Numbered from the stretch's first letter, positions 1-10,505 are shown. The stretch is 64,000 nucleotides of DNA from Rhodospirillaceae bacterium (GCA_008012315.1 SSEL01000009.1:186001-250000), one strand, 5' to 3'. The notes: generated by a model from the letters alone, not told the origin. Made by a program: numbers and translations.

Positions 1-299
1 TGCAGCCGTTCCGCCAGACCGGTCTGGGTGGCTGCTTGCATGGCTGCCTGGGCGCTGGCCAATTGCTGGATCTGGCCCGCGAGTTGGGTCAGCCGGGCAT
101 CCGCTGCTGCCGCCTGCTGCAAGGCGGCCTGCTGTGCCGCCGCTTGCTCGGCTGCCAGTTGCTCGACCACCGCCGGATTGGCGGCATTGCCGGTGCCGCG
201 CCGGAGCAGCACCGCCAGGATCGCGACCAGAAGGATGGCCAGACCTGCAAGAATCGCAGCCAGGAGCAGGGTGGAAGAGTCCAACTGTGTGAAATTCAT
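1..299 (-). CDS. rmuC: RmuC-like protein, N-terminal part (runs off left edge)
   Basis: Only the first 99 codons are inside the window; the gene starts with ATG at 299 and reads leftwards off the edge. Residues about 10-33 form one hydrophobic helix, a likely membrane anchor. It is followed by an Ala/Gln-rich stretch (QLAAEQAAAQQAALQQ) typical of a coiled coil. An anchor plus coiled coil ahead of a nuclease-like domain is the layout of RmuC, which limits DNA inversions at repeats. RmuC genes often lie beside def in alphaproteobacteria, and this one is divergent from def. The diagnostic C-terminal domain is not visible, so the name rests on layout and neighbourhood. Confidence 0.6.
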   Translation of the reverse strand, partial: MNFTQLDSSTLLLAAILAGLAILLVAILAVLLRRGTGNAANPAVVEQLAAEQAAAQQAALQQAAAADARLTQLAGQIQQLASAQAAMQAATQTGLAERL

Positions 300-404
300 G
301 CACTTTTTCCAGAAAGAGGCCGCTATCGACTCGGCCTGAAAACGAGGTCTCTCGCTTGACGATACAAGGGGAAAACCATAGGTAAAGCCGAAAGGATATT
401 TGCC

Positions 405-956
405 ATGGCCCTGCTGCCCATTTTGACCGCGCCGGATCCCCGGCTGAAAAAGACCGCCAAGCCCGTCGCCGCCGTCGATGACGCGGTGCGCAAGCTGATG
501 GATGACATGCTGGAGACGATGTACAAGGCGCCCGGTATCGGCCTTGCAGCGCCCCAGGTCGGCGCCCTGCAACGGGTGATCGTGCTGGATATCGCGCGCG
601 AGGATGAGCCGCCGCAGCCGTTGCGCATGGCCAATCCGGAGCTGACCTGGGTTTCGGATGATGACGCGGTCTATAACGAGGGCTGCCTCAGCGTGCCCGA
701 CCACTATGCCGATGTGGCCCGCCCGGCCGCGATCAAGGTCCGCTATCTCGACGAAAAGAACGAAGCCCGGGAACTGGAGGCGGATGGGTTGCTGGCCACC
801 TGCATCCAGCACGAGATCGATCATCTCGACGGCATTCTCTTCATCGACCACCTGACGGCATTGAAGCGCAACATCATCCTGCGGAAGTTGCTGAAGGCGA
901 AGAAAAGTGGTGGCGACAAGGCCGGGGAACCGGCCGGCGTCACCGGCGGTTTCTGA
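405..956 (+). CDS. def: Peptide deformylase
   Basis: Removes the formyl group from the initiator methionine of nascent proteins in the cytoplasm. All three family motifs are present: GIGLAAPQVG at residues 44-53, EGCLSVP at 92-98 with the metal-binding Cys94, and QHEIDHLDG at 135-143 with metal ligands His136 and His140 and catalytic Glu137. The 183-residue length is normal, with a Lys/Gly-rich tail. The ATG is preceded by AAAGGA. It heads a def-fmt-truA run on the plus strand; pairing with fmt, which adds the formyl group to initiator tRNA, is the usual arrangement. Confidence 0.98.
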   Translation: MALLPILTAPDPRLKKTAKPVAAVDDAVRKLMDDMLETMYKAPGIGLAAPQVGALQRVIVLDIAREDEPPQPLRMANPELTWVSDDDAVYNEGCLSVPDHYADVARPAAIKVRYLDEKNEARELEADGLLATCIQHEIDHLDGILFIDHLTALKRNIILRKLLKAKKSGGDKAGEPAGVTGGF

Positions 957-1021
957 CGGGCAGGTCCTGGCCGCCTGACGGATGCAGACCGACAGATGCA
1001 GATGCCTGTTGCGAGGGAGCG

Positions 1022-1996
1022 ATGATGGAAACCGGATCCGGGACCGACAGGCAGAAGCTGCGGATCGTGTTCATGGGCACGCCGGATTTCGCCGCCGTCG
1101 CTTTGCAGGCGCTGATCGCCGCCGGCCATGATATCGTCGCCGTCTATAGCCAGCCGCCGCGCCCGGCCGGACGCGGCCAGCAATTGCAGCCGAGCCCCGT
1201 TCATGCTTTGGCCGAGGGCCGGCGCCTGCCGGTGCTGACGCCGGTATCGTTGCGCGCGCCGGAAGCGGTGGCGGCTTTCGCAGCCCATCACGCGGATGTC
1301 GCCGTGGTGGTCGCCTATGGCCTGCTGCTGCCGAAGGCCATCCTCGATCTGCCGCGCTACGGCTGCCTCAACATCCATGCCTCTTTGCTGCCGCGCTGGC
1401 GCGGCGCGGCGCCGATCCAGCGGGCGATCGCGGCCGGTGATGCGCGCAGCGGTGTCTCGATCATGCAGATGGAAGCCGGGCTCGATACCGGTCCGGTTCT
1501 GCTGGTGGATGACTTGCCGATCACCGACAAGACAACGGCGGAGACCCTGCACGATTCGCTTGCCGAAATGGGGGCGCGCCTCATCCTGGATGTTTTGGAA
1601 AGATTGCCGAAAAGCGATCTCAAGCCGGTGCCGCAACCGGTGGATGGCGTTACCTATGCGGCGAAGCTGAGCCGGGCTGACAGCCAGCTCGATTGGCGCC
1701 GTCCCGCCGAGGAATTGGAGCGCGCCATCCGCGCCTTCACGCCCTGGCCGGGCGCGGTGATGGATTTCGGCAGCGAGAAGATCAAGGTGCTGGCCGCGCA
1801 GGTGGTCAAGCTCGATAAAGCGTCCTCCGTCCCGGGCGCCATCATCGATGATGATCTCACCATCGCTTGCGGCCATGATGCGCTCAGGCCGCTGATCGTT
1901 CAGCGGCCGGGCAAGAAGCCGATGCCCGTCGCGGAGATGCTGCGCGGATTCCAACTACCGCCCGGCCGGCTCTTGCCGCTGCCGGCCGCCGCCTGA
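1022..1996 (+). CDS. fmt: Methionyl-tRNA formyltransferase
   Basis: Transfers a formyl group from 10-formyl-tetrahydrofolate to Met-tRNA(fMet). The N-terminal domain starts at [11 protein letters not shown] (about residue 14) and carries the formyltransferase signature [13 protein letters not shown] with the Asn-Ile-His ahead of it ([10 protein letters not shown]). The C-terminal tRNA-binding OB-like domain follows from about residue 215. Length 324 residues is normal. Two adjacent ATG codons (1022, 1025) follow GAGGGAG; the second would shorten the protein by one residue. The roughly 13 residues before the conserved start are slightly longer than usual. truA begins 5 bases after its stop, so the two are surely co-transcribed. 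Confidence 0.97.
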   Translation: MMETGSGTDRQKLRIVFMGTPDFAAVALQALIAAGHDIVAVYSQPPRPAGRGQQLQPSPVHALAEGRRLPVLTPVSLRAPEAVAAFAAHHADVAVVVAYGLLLPKAILDLPRYGCLNIHASLLPRWRGAAPIQRAIAAGDARSGVSIMQMEAGLDTGPVLLVDDLPITDKTTAETLHDSLAEMGARLILDVLERLPKSDLKPVPQPVDGVTYAAKLSRADSQLDWRRPAEELERAIRAFTPWPGAVMDFGSEKIKVLAAQVVKLDKASSVPGAIIDDDLTIACGHDALRPLIVQRPGKKPMPVAEMLRGFQLPPGRLLPLPAAA

Positions 1997-2001
1997 TCGC
2001 G

Positions 2002-2745
2002 ATGACAACCCGTTTCAAACTGCTGATCGAATATGCCGGCAGCAATCTGGTCGGCTGGCAGCGCCAGGATAACGGCCCCAGTGTGCAGCAGGCGATCGAG
2101 GAAGCGATCGAGAAAACCACCGGTGAAACGGTGACCGTGCACGGTGCCGGCCGGACCGATGCCGGCGTGCATGCCTTGGGGCAGGTGGCCCATGCTGATA
2201 TCGCCTATGCGATCCAGCCGGAACGGCTGTGCGAAGCTTTGAATTTTTATCTGCGGCCGGCCGCACCGGTGGCGATTCTGGCCGTCGAGGTCGCGCCAGC
2301 GGAATTTCATGCGCGCTTCAGCGCTACCGGCCGCGCGTATCGATATCGGATCGTCAACCGCCGGGCGCCATTGACCGTCGATCTCGGGCGGGCCTGGCAC
2401 TTGAAGGTGCCGCTCGATGCCGGGGCGATGCATGATGCGGCGCAGCGCCTGATCGGGCAGCACGATTTCTCCACCTTTCGCGCCACATTTTGTCAGGCGA
2501 AATCGCCGATCAAGACGCTCGACAGGCTGGATGTCCGCCGGCTCGGCGAAGAGATCGAAGTGATTGCCGAAGCGCGTTCCTTCCTGCATCACCAGGTCCG
2601 AAACATGGTGGGCAGCCTGTCATTGGTGGGAATCGGCAAATGGTCAGCGGATCGCCTTGTTGCGGCCCTGGCGGCGCGCGACCGCACCAAGGGCGGCCCG
2701 ACCGCTCCGGCGGACGGGCTTTACCTCACCAGTGTCCGGTATTGA
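2002..2745 (+). CDS. truA: tRNA pseudouridine(38-40) synthase TruA
   Basis: Isomerises uridines 38-40 in the anticodon arm of many tRNAs to pseudouridine. The active-site motif [14 protein letters not shown] is at residues 48-61, with catalytic Asp53. RYRI near residue 113 and the HHQVRNMVG element near residue 195 are also typical. Length 247 residues is normal. It is the last gene of the def-fmt-truA run; the next gene is convergent, and no hairpin followed by a T-run was seen in the 34-base gap. Confidence 0.97.
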   Translation: MTTRFKLLIEYAGSNLVGWQRQDNGPSVQQAIEEAIEKTTGETVTVHGAGRTDAGVHALGQVAHADIAYAIQPERLCEALNFYLRPAAPVAILAVEVAPAEFHARFSATGRAYRYRIVNRRAPLTVDLGRAWHLKVPLDAGAMHDAAQRLIGQHDFSTFRATFCQAKSPIKTLDRLDVRRLGEEIEVIAEARSFLHHQVRNMVGSLSLVGIGKWSADRLVAALAARDRTKGGPTAPADGLYLTSVRY

Positions 2746-2779
2746 AGCTGTCCGGTTACGATAGCTGATCGGCGCCAAG

Positions 2780-3817
2780 CTATTTATGGCGACGACGCCA
2801 ATCGCCCGGCGTGATCCCCGCCATCTGCCGGAAGCGTTTGCTGAAATGGCTCTGTTCGGCAAAGCCGCAGGCCTCGGCGATCTGCGCCAGGGACATGTCG
2901 CTGGCGACCAACAGGGTTTTCGCGAGATCGAGCCGCTTCGACAAAAGCCAATGGGCCGGCGGCTGCCCCCTCGAAACTTTGAAGGCGCGGGTGAAATGGG
3001 AGACCGAGAGGCCGACCGTCTCCGCCAGCCGCGGCACGCCGATCTGCTTGCCCGGTTCGGCATCGACCAGCAGGTCGATCCGGCGCAGTTGCCAGGCCGA
3101 CAGGCCGCCTTTGCCAGTATTCTTGTCAGCTTCGTTCTTGTCGGGCTCGGCTTGCCGGCCGGCACAGGAATCCGCCAGTATGTCGCATTCCCGAAGCCGT
3201 GCCTCCGACGCAAAGGGAAAGGCATCGGCGCGGGCGCGGGTATCGGCGATCAGTTGATTGAGGCTCCAGATATGCAACTGCATCGTGGCGCCGAGGCGGT
3301 TGGCGAGTTCGGCTGTCAATGCCAGCGCCGCCCATCCGTAATCGCCGTCCGTCGCGGGCTTGCCGCAGCCATGATGCCCGACCAATGTCGCGACCTTCCG
3401 ATGAAGCGACAGGATCTGCTCAAGCCGGGCGGTGAAAATCTCGGCCGTCTGCCAAGACGGTGTGTTTTCCGGGATAGACGGCCAGACGGCGAATTTGAGC
3501 GCGTCCGCCGGCCCGGCGGTCTTTTCCGCGATGCTCGCGCCGAGACTGGCAAGATCCTGACGATGGCGGGTGAAAATGAGCGCCGCCAGACTGGTGGGCG
3601 CATCCGTCAGGTACTGATCGTATCGGCTGATCAAGGCATCGATCTTCTGGCGCAAGCAATCAATTCCCACCGGCCGGCTGGCCATATCGGCAACCGGCCA
3701 GGGCGCCCCGGCACCGTCATCGACGGATGACGAGTTGTGGGCAGACTGATCAGGCGGCGACTGATCGGAAAGGCCGTCTTCTGACCTGGGTGAGGATAAG
3801 TCGATCTCGCAATCCAT
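2780..3817 (-). CDS. AraC-family transcriptional regulator
   Basis: The C-terminal about 105 residues form a typical AraC double helix-turn-helix DNA-binding domain, with VPRLAETVGLSVSHFTRAFK for the first and MSLAQIAEACGFAEQSHFSK for the second. The N-terminal about 240 residues match no sensor domain I can name. I chose ATG at 3817 (345 residues), preceded by GGGGGAC; an upstream TTG at 3832 would add five residues. It is divergent from the iorAB-like genes across a 400-base gap, so it may regulate them. That is an inference from position only. Confidence 0.85.
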   Translation of the reverse strand: MDCEIDLSSPRSEDGLSDQSPPDQSAHNSSSVDDGAGAPWPVADMASRPVGIDCLRQKIDALISRYDQYLTDAPTSLAALIFTRHRQDLASLGASIAEKTAGPADALKFAVWPSIPENTPSWQTAEIFTARLEQILSLHRKVATLVGHHGCGKPATDGDYGWAALALTAELANRLGATMQLHIWSLNQLIADTRARADAFPFASEARLRECDILADSCAGRQAEPDKNEADKNTGKGGLSAWQLRRIDLLVDAEPGKQIGVPRLAETVGLSVSHFTRAFKVSRGQPPAHWLLSKRLDLAKTLLVASDMSLAQIAEACGFAEQSHFSKRFRQMAGITPGDWRRRHK

Positions 3818-4217
3818 GCGGTCCCCCGGCAATAGAAACGAGCAATTGTGGAATGGAATAAGGACTTGATATCGTTATCGCCCGGACCTGTTTCAAGCCA
3901 TGCCTATCGCAGTTGCACAAAACAGCAGGAATAGACCAGGAAGGGCGGGAATGTATCTCGCCGCCGGGCCATCCGCCGGATTAGACTGATCTCCTTCCCA
4001 GGCACCGGCACAGCCTCCAGCCTTGCCGGCGCTTGCGTGATGGCGCCTGGGATGGCGCCCTGTGCCGGTCATAAAAAAAACTTTAATCCACCACCCTAAC
4101 GACAACTGACATCCTTCTGTCACGGAGCGATCCCGTCATGCATGCGCATTGTGATGCCAGTCATTGCCATGTCAGGCAGCGCGGTCAACCGGGGGCAGGC
4201 CGAGAAGGAGAACAAGC
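3818..4217. other. Intergenic control region between AraC gene and iorA-like gene
   Basis: This 400-base divergent gap holds no convincing gene. It contains the 9-base direct repeat GATGGCGCC twice at about 4038-4061, and an A-run at about 4074-4081. It should carry the promoters for both flanking genes, but I could not place a clear -35/-10 pair. The AAGGAG ribosome site of the iorA-like gene is at 4205-4210. Confidence 0.5.
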
Positions 4218-4673
4218 ATGATTCAACTATCCATCAATGGCCAATCTCATGATCTGGACGTGCCGGCGGAGATGCCGCTGCTTTGGGCGATCCGCGATGT
4301 CGTTGGTTTGACGGGAACCAAATTCGGCTGCGGCCAGGCCCTGTGCGGCGCGTGCACGGTACATCTCGACGGTGAACCGACCCGCTCCTGTCAGACCCAG
4401 GTCGGTGATGCTGCCGGCAAGAAGATCACCACCATCGAAGGTGTATCGGGCGATGTCGCCAAGGCGGTGCAGACGGCCTGGCAGAAGCTCGATGTGGTGC
4501 AATGCGGCTATTGCCAGTCGGGACAGATCATGTCGGCGATCGGCCTGTTGAGCGGCAACAAGGCGCCAACCGATGCCGATATCGAGAGCGCGATGGATGG
4601 CAATGTCTGCCGCTGCGCCACCTATGTGCGGATTCGCGCCGCCATTCACGAAGCCGCCAAGTCGCTGGCTTGA
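4218..4673 (+). CDS. (2Fe-2S) subunit of a xanthine-dehydrogenase-family oxidoreductase (IorA-like)
   Basis: Electron-transfer subunit of a molybdenum hydroxylase. Residues 1-75 are a plant-ferredoxin-type domain with cluster ligands Cys38, Cys43, Cys46 and Cys58. The second, all-helical domain carries the other cluster on Cys96, Cys99, Cys131 and Cys133 (motifs CGYCQSGQ and CRCATY). The ATG at 4218 follows AAGGAGAACAAGC, so 151 residues is preferred over longer versions. There is no signal peptide, although the partner has a Tat signal; the small subunit may be exported by hitch-hiking. It resembles isoquinoline 1-oxidoreductase alpha and aldehyde-oxidising relatives; the substrate cannot be read from sequence. 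Confidence 0.93.
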   Translation: MIQLSINGQSHDLDVPAEMPLLWAIRDVVGLTGTKFGCGQALCGACTVHLDGEPTRSCQTQVGDAAGKKITTIEGVSGDVAKAVQTAWQKLDVVQCGYCQSGQIMSAIGLLSGNKAPTDADIESAMDGNVCRCATYVRIRAAIHEAAKSLA

Positions 4674-4686
4674 AGGAGGGACCGCC

Positions 4687-6906
4687 ATGTATAGCACCCT
4701 GAGATTGACGGCAGCGGCAAAGCCTGAGCTTCCGGCAACGCTGATCCCAAGCTCGCGCCGGGCGTTCCTGAAGGCGTCGGGCGCCATCGCCGGCACGCTG
4801 GTGATCGGCTTTTATCTGCCGTTCCGCAGCGCGGCGGCGGCCGACCTGAAAGATCCGCCGGCGCCCAATGCTTTCGTCAAGATCGCGCCGGACAGCACGG
4901 TCACGGTGATCATCAAGCATCTGGACATGGGGCAGGGCGTCACCACCGGCCTGACCACCATCGTCGCCGAAGAGCTCGACGCCGATTGGGCGCAGATGCG
5001 CAGCGAATTCGCACCGGCCGATGCCAAATTGTACAACAATCTGTTCTTCGGTCCGGTCCAGGGGACGGGTGGGTCGACCGCGGTCGCCAATTCCTGGATG
5101 CAGTTACGCAATGCCGGTGCGGCGGCCCGCGAGATGCTTGTCACTGCCGCTGCCGCCGCGTGGAACCTGCCGGCGGGCGAGATCACGGTGAAGAAAGGCG
5201 TCATCAGCCATGCCTCCGGCAAGACCGGCAACTTCGGCGATTTCGCCGCCAAGGCGGCCACCTTGCCGGTGCCGCAGCAGGTGACGCTGAAGGACCCGAA
5301 GACTTTCACCTTGATCGGCCAGCCGCATCTGCCGCGCATCGATTCCATCGATAAGACCACGGGCAAGGCAATCTATGCGCTGGATGTGCGGCGGCCGAAC
5401 ATGAAGACTGCGGTTCTGCTGCATCCGCCGCGTTTCGGCGGTGTGCCGGGCAAGGTCGACGATGCCGCCGCCAGGAAGATTCCCGGTGTCCTCGATGTCG
5501 TCACCGTTCCCCAAGGTGTAGCGGTGATTGCTGAACATACCTGGGCGGCCCTGCAGGGGCGTGACGCGCTGAAGGTCACCTGGGACGACAGCAAGGCGGA
5601 AATGCGCTCCAGCGCCGAGATGGTGGAAGCCTATAAGGCCATGGCGGCGAAGCCCGGTGCCGTGGCAGTGAAGAAAGGCGATGTCGATCAGGCCCTGTCC
5701 GGCGCGGCCAAAACGGTCGAAGCCGATTTCGTCTTTCCCTATCTCGCCCATGCGCCGATGGAGCCGCTCAATTGCATCATCGAGAAGCAGGCCGATGGCA
5801 GCGTCGAATGCTGGGCCGGCTCGCAGTTCCAGACGGTGGAGCAGATGACGGTGGCGCAGGTTTTCGGCATCAAGCCGGAACAGGTGACGATTCACACCGT
5901 CTGGGCCGGTGGCTCCTTCGGCCGGCGCGCGACACCCAATGCCGATTATTTGGGCGAAGCGGCGGCGATCGTGAAAGCGACCGGCGGCAAATATCCGGTG
6001 CATCTCGTCTATAGCCGCGAAGACGATATTCGCGGCGGGCGCTACCGGCCGATGTTCTACCACAAGCTGCGCGGCGGCCTCGACAAGGACGGCAATCTGG
6101 TGGCCTGGGAGCAGCGCCTGGTCGGGCAGTCCTTCATGATCGGATCGCCGTTCGAGAAGGTGATGGTGAAGGACGGTGTCGATGCGACGGCGGTGGAAGG
6201 TGCCGCAGACATGCCTTATGCCGTGCCGGCGATCCAGGTAGACTGGCATCATGCGACCTCGCCCATCACCACCTTGTGGTGGCGCTCGGTCGGACACACC
6301 CATACCGCCCAGGCGGTGGAGGTGATGATGGACGACCTGGCCCATGAGGCCGGCAAGGATCCGGTGGAATTTCGCCTGGCCTTGCTCAAGGATCATCCGC
6401 GACATGTCGGGGTCCTCAAACTGGCGGCCGAGAAAGCTGGCTGGTCGGGCGACAAGATGCCCACGGGCCGGGGGCGCGGCGTGGCGGTGCATGAAAGCTT
6501 CAACAGCTATGTCGCGATGATTGCCGAGGTGACGGCCAAGGGCGGCGAGGTCAAGGTCGACCGGGTCGTTGCGGCGGTGGATTGCGGCATCGCCGTCAAT
6601 CCCGACGTCATCAAGGCCCAGGTCGAAGGCGGCATCGGCTATGCGCTGGGCGCGGCCTTGCGCGACCAGATCACCCTGACGAAGGGTGTGGTCGATCAGG
6701 CGAATTTCGATACCTATGAGCCTTTGCGCCTCTCCGACATGCCGGCCATCGAGGTGCATATCGTCGAGTCGTCGGAAGCACCGACCGGTATCGGCGAACC
6801 CGGCGTGCCACCGCTGGCGCCGGCGGTATCGAATGCGATCTTCAATGCCACGGGTAAGCGCCTGCGGTCGCTGCCCTTCGATCTGCAGAGCCTGCAGGGG
6901 GCTTGA
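4687..6906 (+). CDS. Molybdopterin-binding subunit of a xanthine-dehydrogenase-family oxidoreductase (IorB-like)
   Basis: Large catalytic subunit holding the molybdenum cofactor, 739 residues from an ATG preceded by GAAGGAGGG. The N-terminus has a twin-arginine export signal ([15 protein letters not shown], Arg24-Arg25), so the enzyme is probably periplasmic. GQGVTTGL near residue 80 and the C-terminal [14 protein letters not shown] motif, with the expected catalytic Glu704, are family hallmarks. It lies 13 bases after the Fe-S subunit. There is no FAD subunit, which fits the two-subunit IorAB branch that passes electrons to a cytochrome. Likely substrates are N-heterocycles or aldehydes; this is not resolvable here. 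Confidence 0.92.
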   Translation: MYSTLRLTAAAKPELPATLIPSSRRAFLKASGAIAGTLVIGFYLPFRSAAAADLKDPPAPNAFVKIAPDSTVTVIIKHLDMGQGVTTGLTTIVAEELDADWAQMRSEFAPADAKLYNNLFFGPVQGTGGSTAVANSWMQLRNAGAAAREMLVTAAAAAWNLPAGEITVKKGVISHASGKTGNFGDFAAKAATLPVPQQVTLKDPKTFTLIGQPHLPRIDSIDKTTGKAIYALDVRRPNMKTAVLLHPPRFGGVPGKVDDAAARKIPGVLDVVTVPQGVAVIAEHTWAALQGRDALKVTWDDSKAEMRSSAEMVEAYKAMAAKPGAVAVKKGDVDQALSGAAKTVEADFVFPYLAHAPMEPLNCIIEKQADGSVECWAGSQFQTVEQMTVAQVFGIKPEQVTIHTVWAGGSFGRRATPNADYLGEAAAIVKATGGKYPVHLVYSREDDIRGGRYRPMFYHKLRGGLDKDGNLVAWEQRLVGQSFMIGSPFEKVMVKDGVDATAVEGAADMPYAVPAIQVDWHHATSPITTLWWRSVGHTHTAQAVEVMMDDLAHEAGKDPVEFRLALLKDHPRHVGVLKLAAEKAGWSGDKMPTGRGRGVAVHESFNSYVAMIAEVTAKGGEVKVDRVVAAVDCGIAVNPDVIKAQVEGGIGYALGAALRDQITLTKGVVDQANFDTYEPLRLSDMPAIEVHIVESSEAPTGIGEPGVPPLAPAVSNAIFNATGKRLRSLPFDLQSLQGA

Positions 6907-7085
6907 CCCGGGAATAGGCCCCGAACCGAGCCGGGCTCGACCCGTGAAACGGCCGGCCGTGTCATCGTGCTGAGCGAGACCCGGCCGGCCGATCCTATGG
7001 TCGTGTTGCGGATATTTGTCGGTGGCACAGAATTTAATCCGGCAGCCCAGAGCGCGATGGCTTCAAGAAGCATGCATGCTTCGAC

Positions 7086-8232
7086 TTGAACGCTGAATCG
7101 CTCTCTATCTTTTTGAATAGAGGCGGATTCAGCGCGCAAGTGCAATCGCTCCAGCGATCCACGGCGCGCGGCAAGTGGAACCAGGCCGTGCCCTATACGG
7201 CGCAGGAAGACGAGATCGGCCACATGGCGCGCGCCGTCGAGGTCTTCAAGGATAATGGCCTGCCGAATGAGTGGCTGCAGGCGGAACGCGAATTGGCCGC
7301 CCAGGAGCGGGAACGCCGCCAGGTCGAGGTGCAGGAGGCGCTCCTCACCTTCGAGCGGGATGTCTCGGACATCATCGGCTCGGTGGCCAGCGCCTCGACC
7401 CAGCTGCGGGCCAATCCGAATCGCTGATGGCGATGGCCGACCAGACCACGCGCCAATCGACCGATGTGGCGGCCTCGGCGGAACAGGCCCCCGCCAATGT
7501 GCAAACGATTGCCAGCGCGACGGATGAACTCACCTCCAATTCCGAAGAAGTCGGCCGTTAGGCGAGAACGTCGGCAGAAATGTCGGACCAGGGGCCGAAG
7601 TGGCGGACCGCGCCAATACCAATATCCATAGACTTGCCGACGCGGCCAAACGCATCGGCGTGGCCGCCAAGCTGATCGAGGAAATCGCCGGCCAGACCAA
7701 TCTGCTGGCGCTCGATGTGACCATCGAGGCGGCGCGTGCGGGCGAGGCCGGCAAGGGCTTTGCGGTGGTGGCATCGGAAGTGAAGAATCTCGCCACCCAG
7801 ACGGCGCGGGCGACGGAACAGATCAACGGACAGATCACCGATATCCAGGTGTCGACGCAGGAAACCGTCAAGGCGATCGAATCGATCGGCAGCTCGATCA
7901 CCCGCATGGCGCAATCCTCGATGGCGATTGCCGGCGCGGTGGAGGAACGGATCTCGGCCACCGCGAAAATCGCCCGCAGCGTCGATGAAGCGGCACGCGG
8001 CACCGGCAATGTTTCCGATGGCATCCAGAGATTGAATGTTGCGGCGCGCGAAGTGGGCGAGGGGTCGGGGCAGGTTCTTTCCGCCGCGACCGAACTCAAT
8101 CAGCAGGCCGAGTTGCTGCGCAATTCGGTCGACCGCTTCATCCGCGCGGTGAAGGTGGCATCGAACATTTTCGATCGCGCATTTTTGAGCGAAGTGGGTG
8201 CCGGTTCGCGTGAAGGAAGTGCGATGAAATAA
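7086..8232 (+). pseudogene. Methyl-accepting chemotaxis protein remnant
   Basis: Receptor sequence is spread over three reading frames. 7086-7420 encodes the end of a HAMP domain (EDEIGHMARAVEVFKDN) and the start of the signalling helix. A one-base loss near 7415 moves the reading to a second frame (MAMADQTTRQSTDVAASAE), which ends in a stop at 7559-7561. Another shift near 7590 leads into 7600-8232, which carries the conserved signalling tip ([21 protein letters not shown]). The transmembrane and sensory half expected upstream is missing. Two frameshifts, a stop and a lost N-terminus make function unlikely. The codon pattern stays gene-like, so the decay is probably recent. Confidence 0.9.
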
Positions 8233-8236
8233 AGCG

Positions 8237-8896
8237 CTAGATGACCGGCGCAGGGTTTTCCACCGGTTGCCTGGCGAGATGGGCAAAACCGCCGGTGATC
8301 AAGGTGTCGACCCAGCCATGGGCGATGCGGCTGGCTTCCTCGGCGGTGAAGGAGGTCGGGTCCAGGCAGTATTCCAGCCATAACCCGTCCATCATCGCGG
8401 TGAAACCCAGCACGGCCAGCCGTACATCGAGATCGAGCTTGCGGCTTCCGGCGATATCGCCCACCAGCTTTTCCAGGCTTTGGCGGTAACCGCCATAGAT
8501 CTCGGCATGAATGATGCGGATCCGGGGATCGCGCCGCACCAGGCTCCAGAAGGCCAGCCAGACCTGCAAGAGATCGCTGTCCAGCATCGACGACCGGAAG
8601 CTCGCATCGATGAACGCCCGCAACCGCGCCAGCGGATCGTCGCCGGCACCGGCCATCGCATTGTCCAGCATAGCGGCGACCTGATCCCCGACATGGGCAT
8701 AGGCGGCCGCGATCAAATCGTCGATCCCCTCGAAGTGATGGGTGACGAGCCCGGGCGAGACGCCGGCCCGGGCGCAGACCGCGCGCACCGAGGTGCCGGC
8801 ATGGCCGAGCTCGGCCAGGCATCGGAGGGTGGCCTCGATCAATTGACGGCGGCGGACCTCCGGATGGTCGCGGGTGAATTTGCGAGTCTTCTCCAT
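8237..8896 (-). CDS. TetR-family regulator, BetI-like
   Basis: A 219-residue repressor. Residues about 10-60 hold the TetR helix-turn-helix (TSVRAVCARAGVSPGLVTHHF). The ligand domain contains LLQVWLAFWSLV and MMDGLWLEYCL, which closely follow the choline sensor BetI (known for controlling glycine-betaine synthesis). I chose ATG at 8896 with AGGAA just upstream; a longer version from 8974 is possible. It is divergent from a Bcr/CflA efflux pump, and a carnitine-pathway-type dioxygenase lies beyond, so a quaternary-amine ligand is plausible. No choline genes are adjacent. Confidence 0.85.
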   Translation of the reverse strand: MEKTRKFTRDHPEVRRRQLIEATLRCLAELGHAGTSVRAVCARAGVSPGLVTHHFEGIDDLIAAAYAHVGDQVAAMLDNAMAGAGDDPLARLRAFIDASFRSSMLDSDLLQVWLAFWSLVRRDPRIRIIHAEIYGGYRQSLEKLVGDIAGSRKLDLDVRLAVLGFTAMMDGLWLEYCLDPTSFTAEEASRIAHGWVDTLITGGFAHLARQPVENPAPVI

Positions 8897-9291
8897 GCAT
8901 TTCCTATAGCCCATCCGGCATGGCTCGTCTTGAGTCATGATGAAAGGGGCAAATGGTTTCCCTCTGTCGATCAAGCGGTGATCCGGGCGGTGCGGCGCGG
9001 CCTGGCAGCCCGGCGATGTCTAAAGCGTTGAAATACATCGGTCCTGCATGCCGGCCACACCCCTCATGCAATGGGGATGGATTGACAGTTGTCCGATGCC
9101 ATGGCCTTCTCGTCCCCGGCTTGCCTGCAGGCGGTTTCTTTTCACACCAGTTACCGGGCTGCCTCGTGCCATGAGACGTCGGCTTTGTCTCAGCCCCGCA
9201 TCGATCGTTATCGATCCTGCCCGTTGGTTTGCGCGAAGCGCGACGGGCCTTGCAGATGATCGGTGTCCAAACCGAATATAGAGTGCCCGCC
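8897..9291. other. Intergenic region between TetR gene and MFS gene
   Basis: A divergent gap of 395 bases with no convincing gene. It should contain the promoters and operator for the two flanking genes. A short inverted repeat GATCG-TTAT-CGATC near 9202-9216 is the only symmetric element I noticed and is too short to call an operator. TTGACA at 9082-9087 has no matching -10. Confidence 0.4.
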
Positions 9292-10491
9292 ATGTCCAGT
9301 TTTGCCCGCATCGCTCTCGTCCTTGGCCTGCTCGCCGCGATCGGGCCTTTTGCGATCGATATGTATCTGCCGGCGCTGCCGACCGTATCGGAGAACCTGC
9401 ATGCCAGCATCGCCCATGCGCAGGCGACGCTGATGGCCTTCTTCTTCGGCTTCGGCATCACGCAGATCATCTATGGCCCGGTCTCCGATATGGTGGGGCG
9501 CAAGCCGCCGCTTTATTTCGGCCTCGGCGTCTTCATCCTCGGCTCGATCGGCTGCAGCCTGGCGCCCTCGATCGACTGGCTGATCGGCCTGCGCTTCATC
9601 CAGGGCATCGGTGCCGCCGCCATGATGGTGATGCCGCGCGCCGTCATCCGTGACCTGCATACCGGCGTCGAGGCGACCCGGTTGATGTCGCTGGTCATGC
9701 TGGTCTTCAGCGTCTCGCCGATCCTCGCCCCGCTGGTCGGCAGTGCGCTCATCGTGCCCTTCGGCTGGCGCGCGGTCTTTGTTGCCGTCACCATCGCAGC
9801 CCTTCTCGGCCTCCTGCTCACCGCCTTTACCCTGGAGGAAACGCGCCCGCCGGCGCAGCGGATCTCCGCTGACCTGGGGACGGTGCTGTCGCAATACTGG
9901 CTTCTGCTGCGCGACCGGCATTTTCTCGGCGTGACCTTCATCGGCGCCCTCGGCATGTCGAGCTTCTTTACCTTCCTCGCCACCTCCTCCTTCGTCTATA
10001 TCGACCATTTCGGCCTGACGCCGACGCTGTATAGCCTGGCCTTCTCCGTCAATGCGGTCGGTTTCATCGGAGCGTCGCAATTCAGCGCCAGGCTCGGCCT
10101 GCGCTTCGGGATGGGGCGTATGGTGCTCGGCGCCGTCATTGCCTATGCCGCTTCGGCGGTGGTGCTCTTTGCCGTGGTGTTGAGCGGCTTCTACAATCTC
10201 GCCGGGCTGATGGTCCTGCTTTTCGTGACCTTCGCTTTCCTCGGCCTGGTCATCCCGACCACCATGGTCCTGTCGCTGGAACGCCACGGGCCGATCGCCG
10301 GCATGGCCTCGGCGCTGGGCGGCACCCTGCAAATGGCGACCGGGGCCGTCACCATCGCCATCTCCAGCCTGTTCTTCGATGGCTCCGCCCTGCCGATGGT
10401 CACGATCATCGCCATCTGCGCGGCCGGCGCCTTCATCCTGGCGAAGCTCACCCTGACCGATAAGGAAATCGCCGCGCCGGCAACGTCCTGA
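9292..10491 (+). CDS. Bcr/CflA-family multidrug efflux MFS transporter
   Basis: A 12-helix major-facilitator pump of 399 residues, the normal size for Bcr/CflA. The early segment AIDMYLPALPTV and the loop 2-3 motif YGPVSDMVGRKPP are characteristic of this drug:H+ antiporter group. The helix 5 motif follows around residue 140 (SVSPILAPLVGS). The ATG at 9292 gives the usual start a few residues before the first helix. It exports small toxic molecules across the inner membrane. It is divergent from the BetI-like regulator, which may control it. The next gene downstream appears to have its own promoter. Confidence 0.92.
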   Translation: MSSFARIALVLGLLAAIGPFAIDMYLPALPTVSENLHASIAHAQATLMAFFFGFGITQIIYGPVSDMVGRKPPLYFGLGVFILGSIGCSLAPSIDWLIGLRFIQGIGAAAMMVMPRAVIRDLHTGVEATRLMSLVMLVFSVSPILAPLVGSALIVPFGWRAVFVAVTIAALLGLLLTAFTLEETRPPAQRISADLGTVLSQYWLLLRDRHFLGVTFIGALGMSSFFTFLATSSFVYIDHFGLTPTLYSLAFSVNAVGFIGASQFSARLGLRFGMGRMVLGAVIAYAASAVVLFAVVLSGFYNLAGLMVLLFVTFAFLGLVIPTTMVLSLERHGPIAGMASALGGTLQMATGAVTIAISSLFFDGSALPMVTIIAICAAGAFILAKLTLTDKEIAAPATS

Positions 10492-10505
10492 GCGAAGGCC
10501 CGGGC

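Noticed and set aside
3893-4123. A 76-codon frame in the gap before the iorA-like gene
   Set aside because: No ribosome site, no domain, and composition like non-coding DNA; kept as intergenic.
5104-6759. A 551-codon open frame on the minus strand
   Set aside because: It is the antisense shadow of the molybdenum subunit gene, which has clear family motifs; the shadow has none and is His/Arg/Asp-rich as expected from GC-rich antisense.
9202-9216. GATCG-TTAT-CGATC as TetR operator
   Set aside because: Arms of 5 bases are too short, and the next outer bases do not pair.
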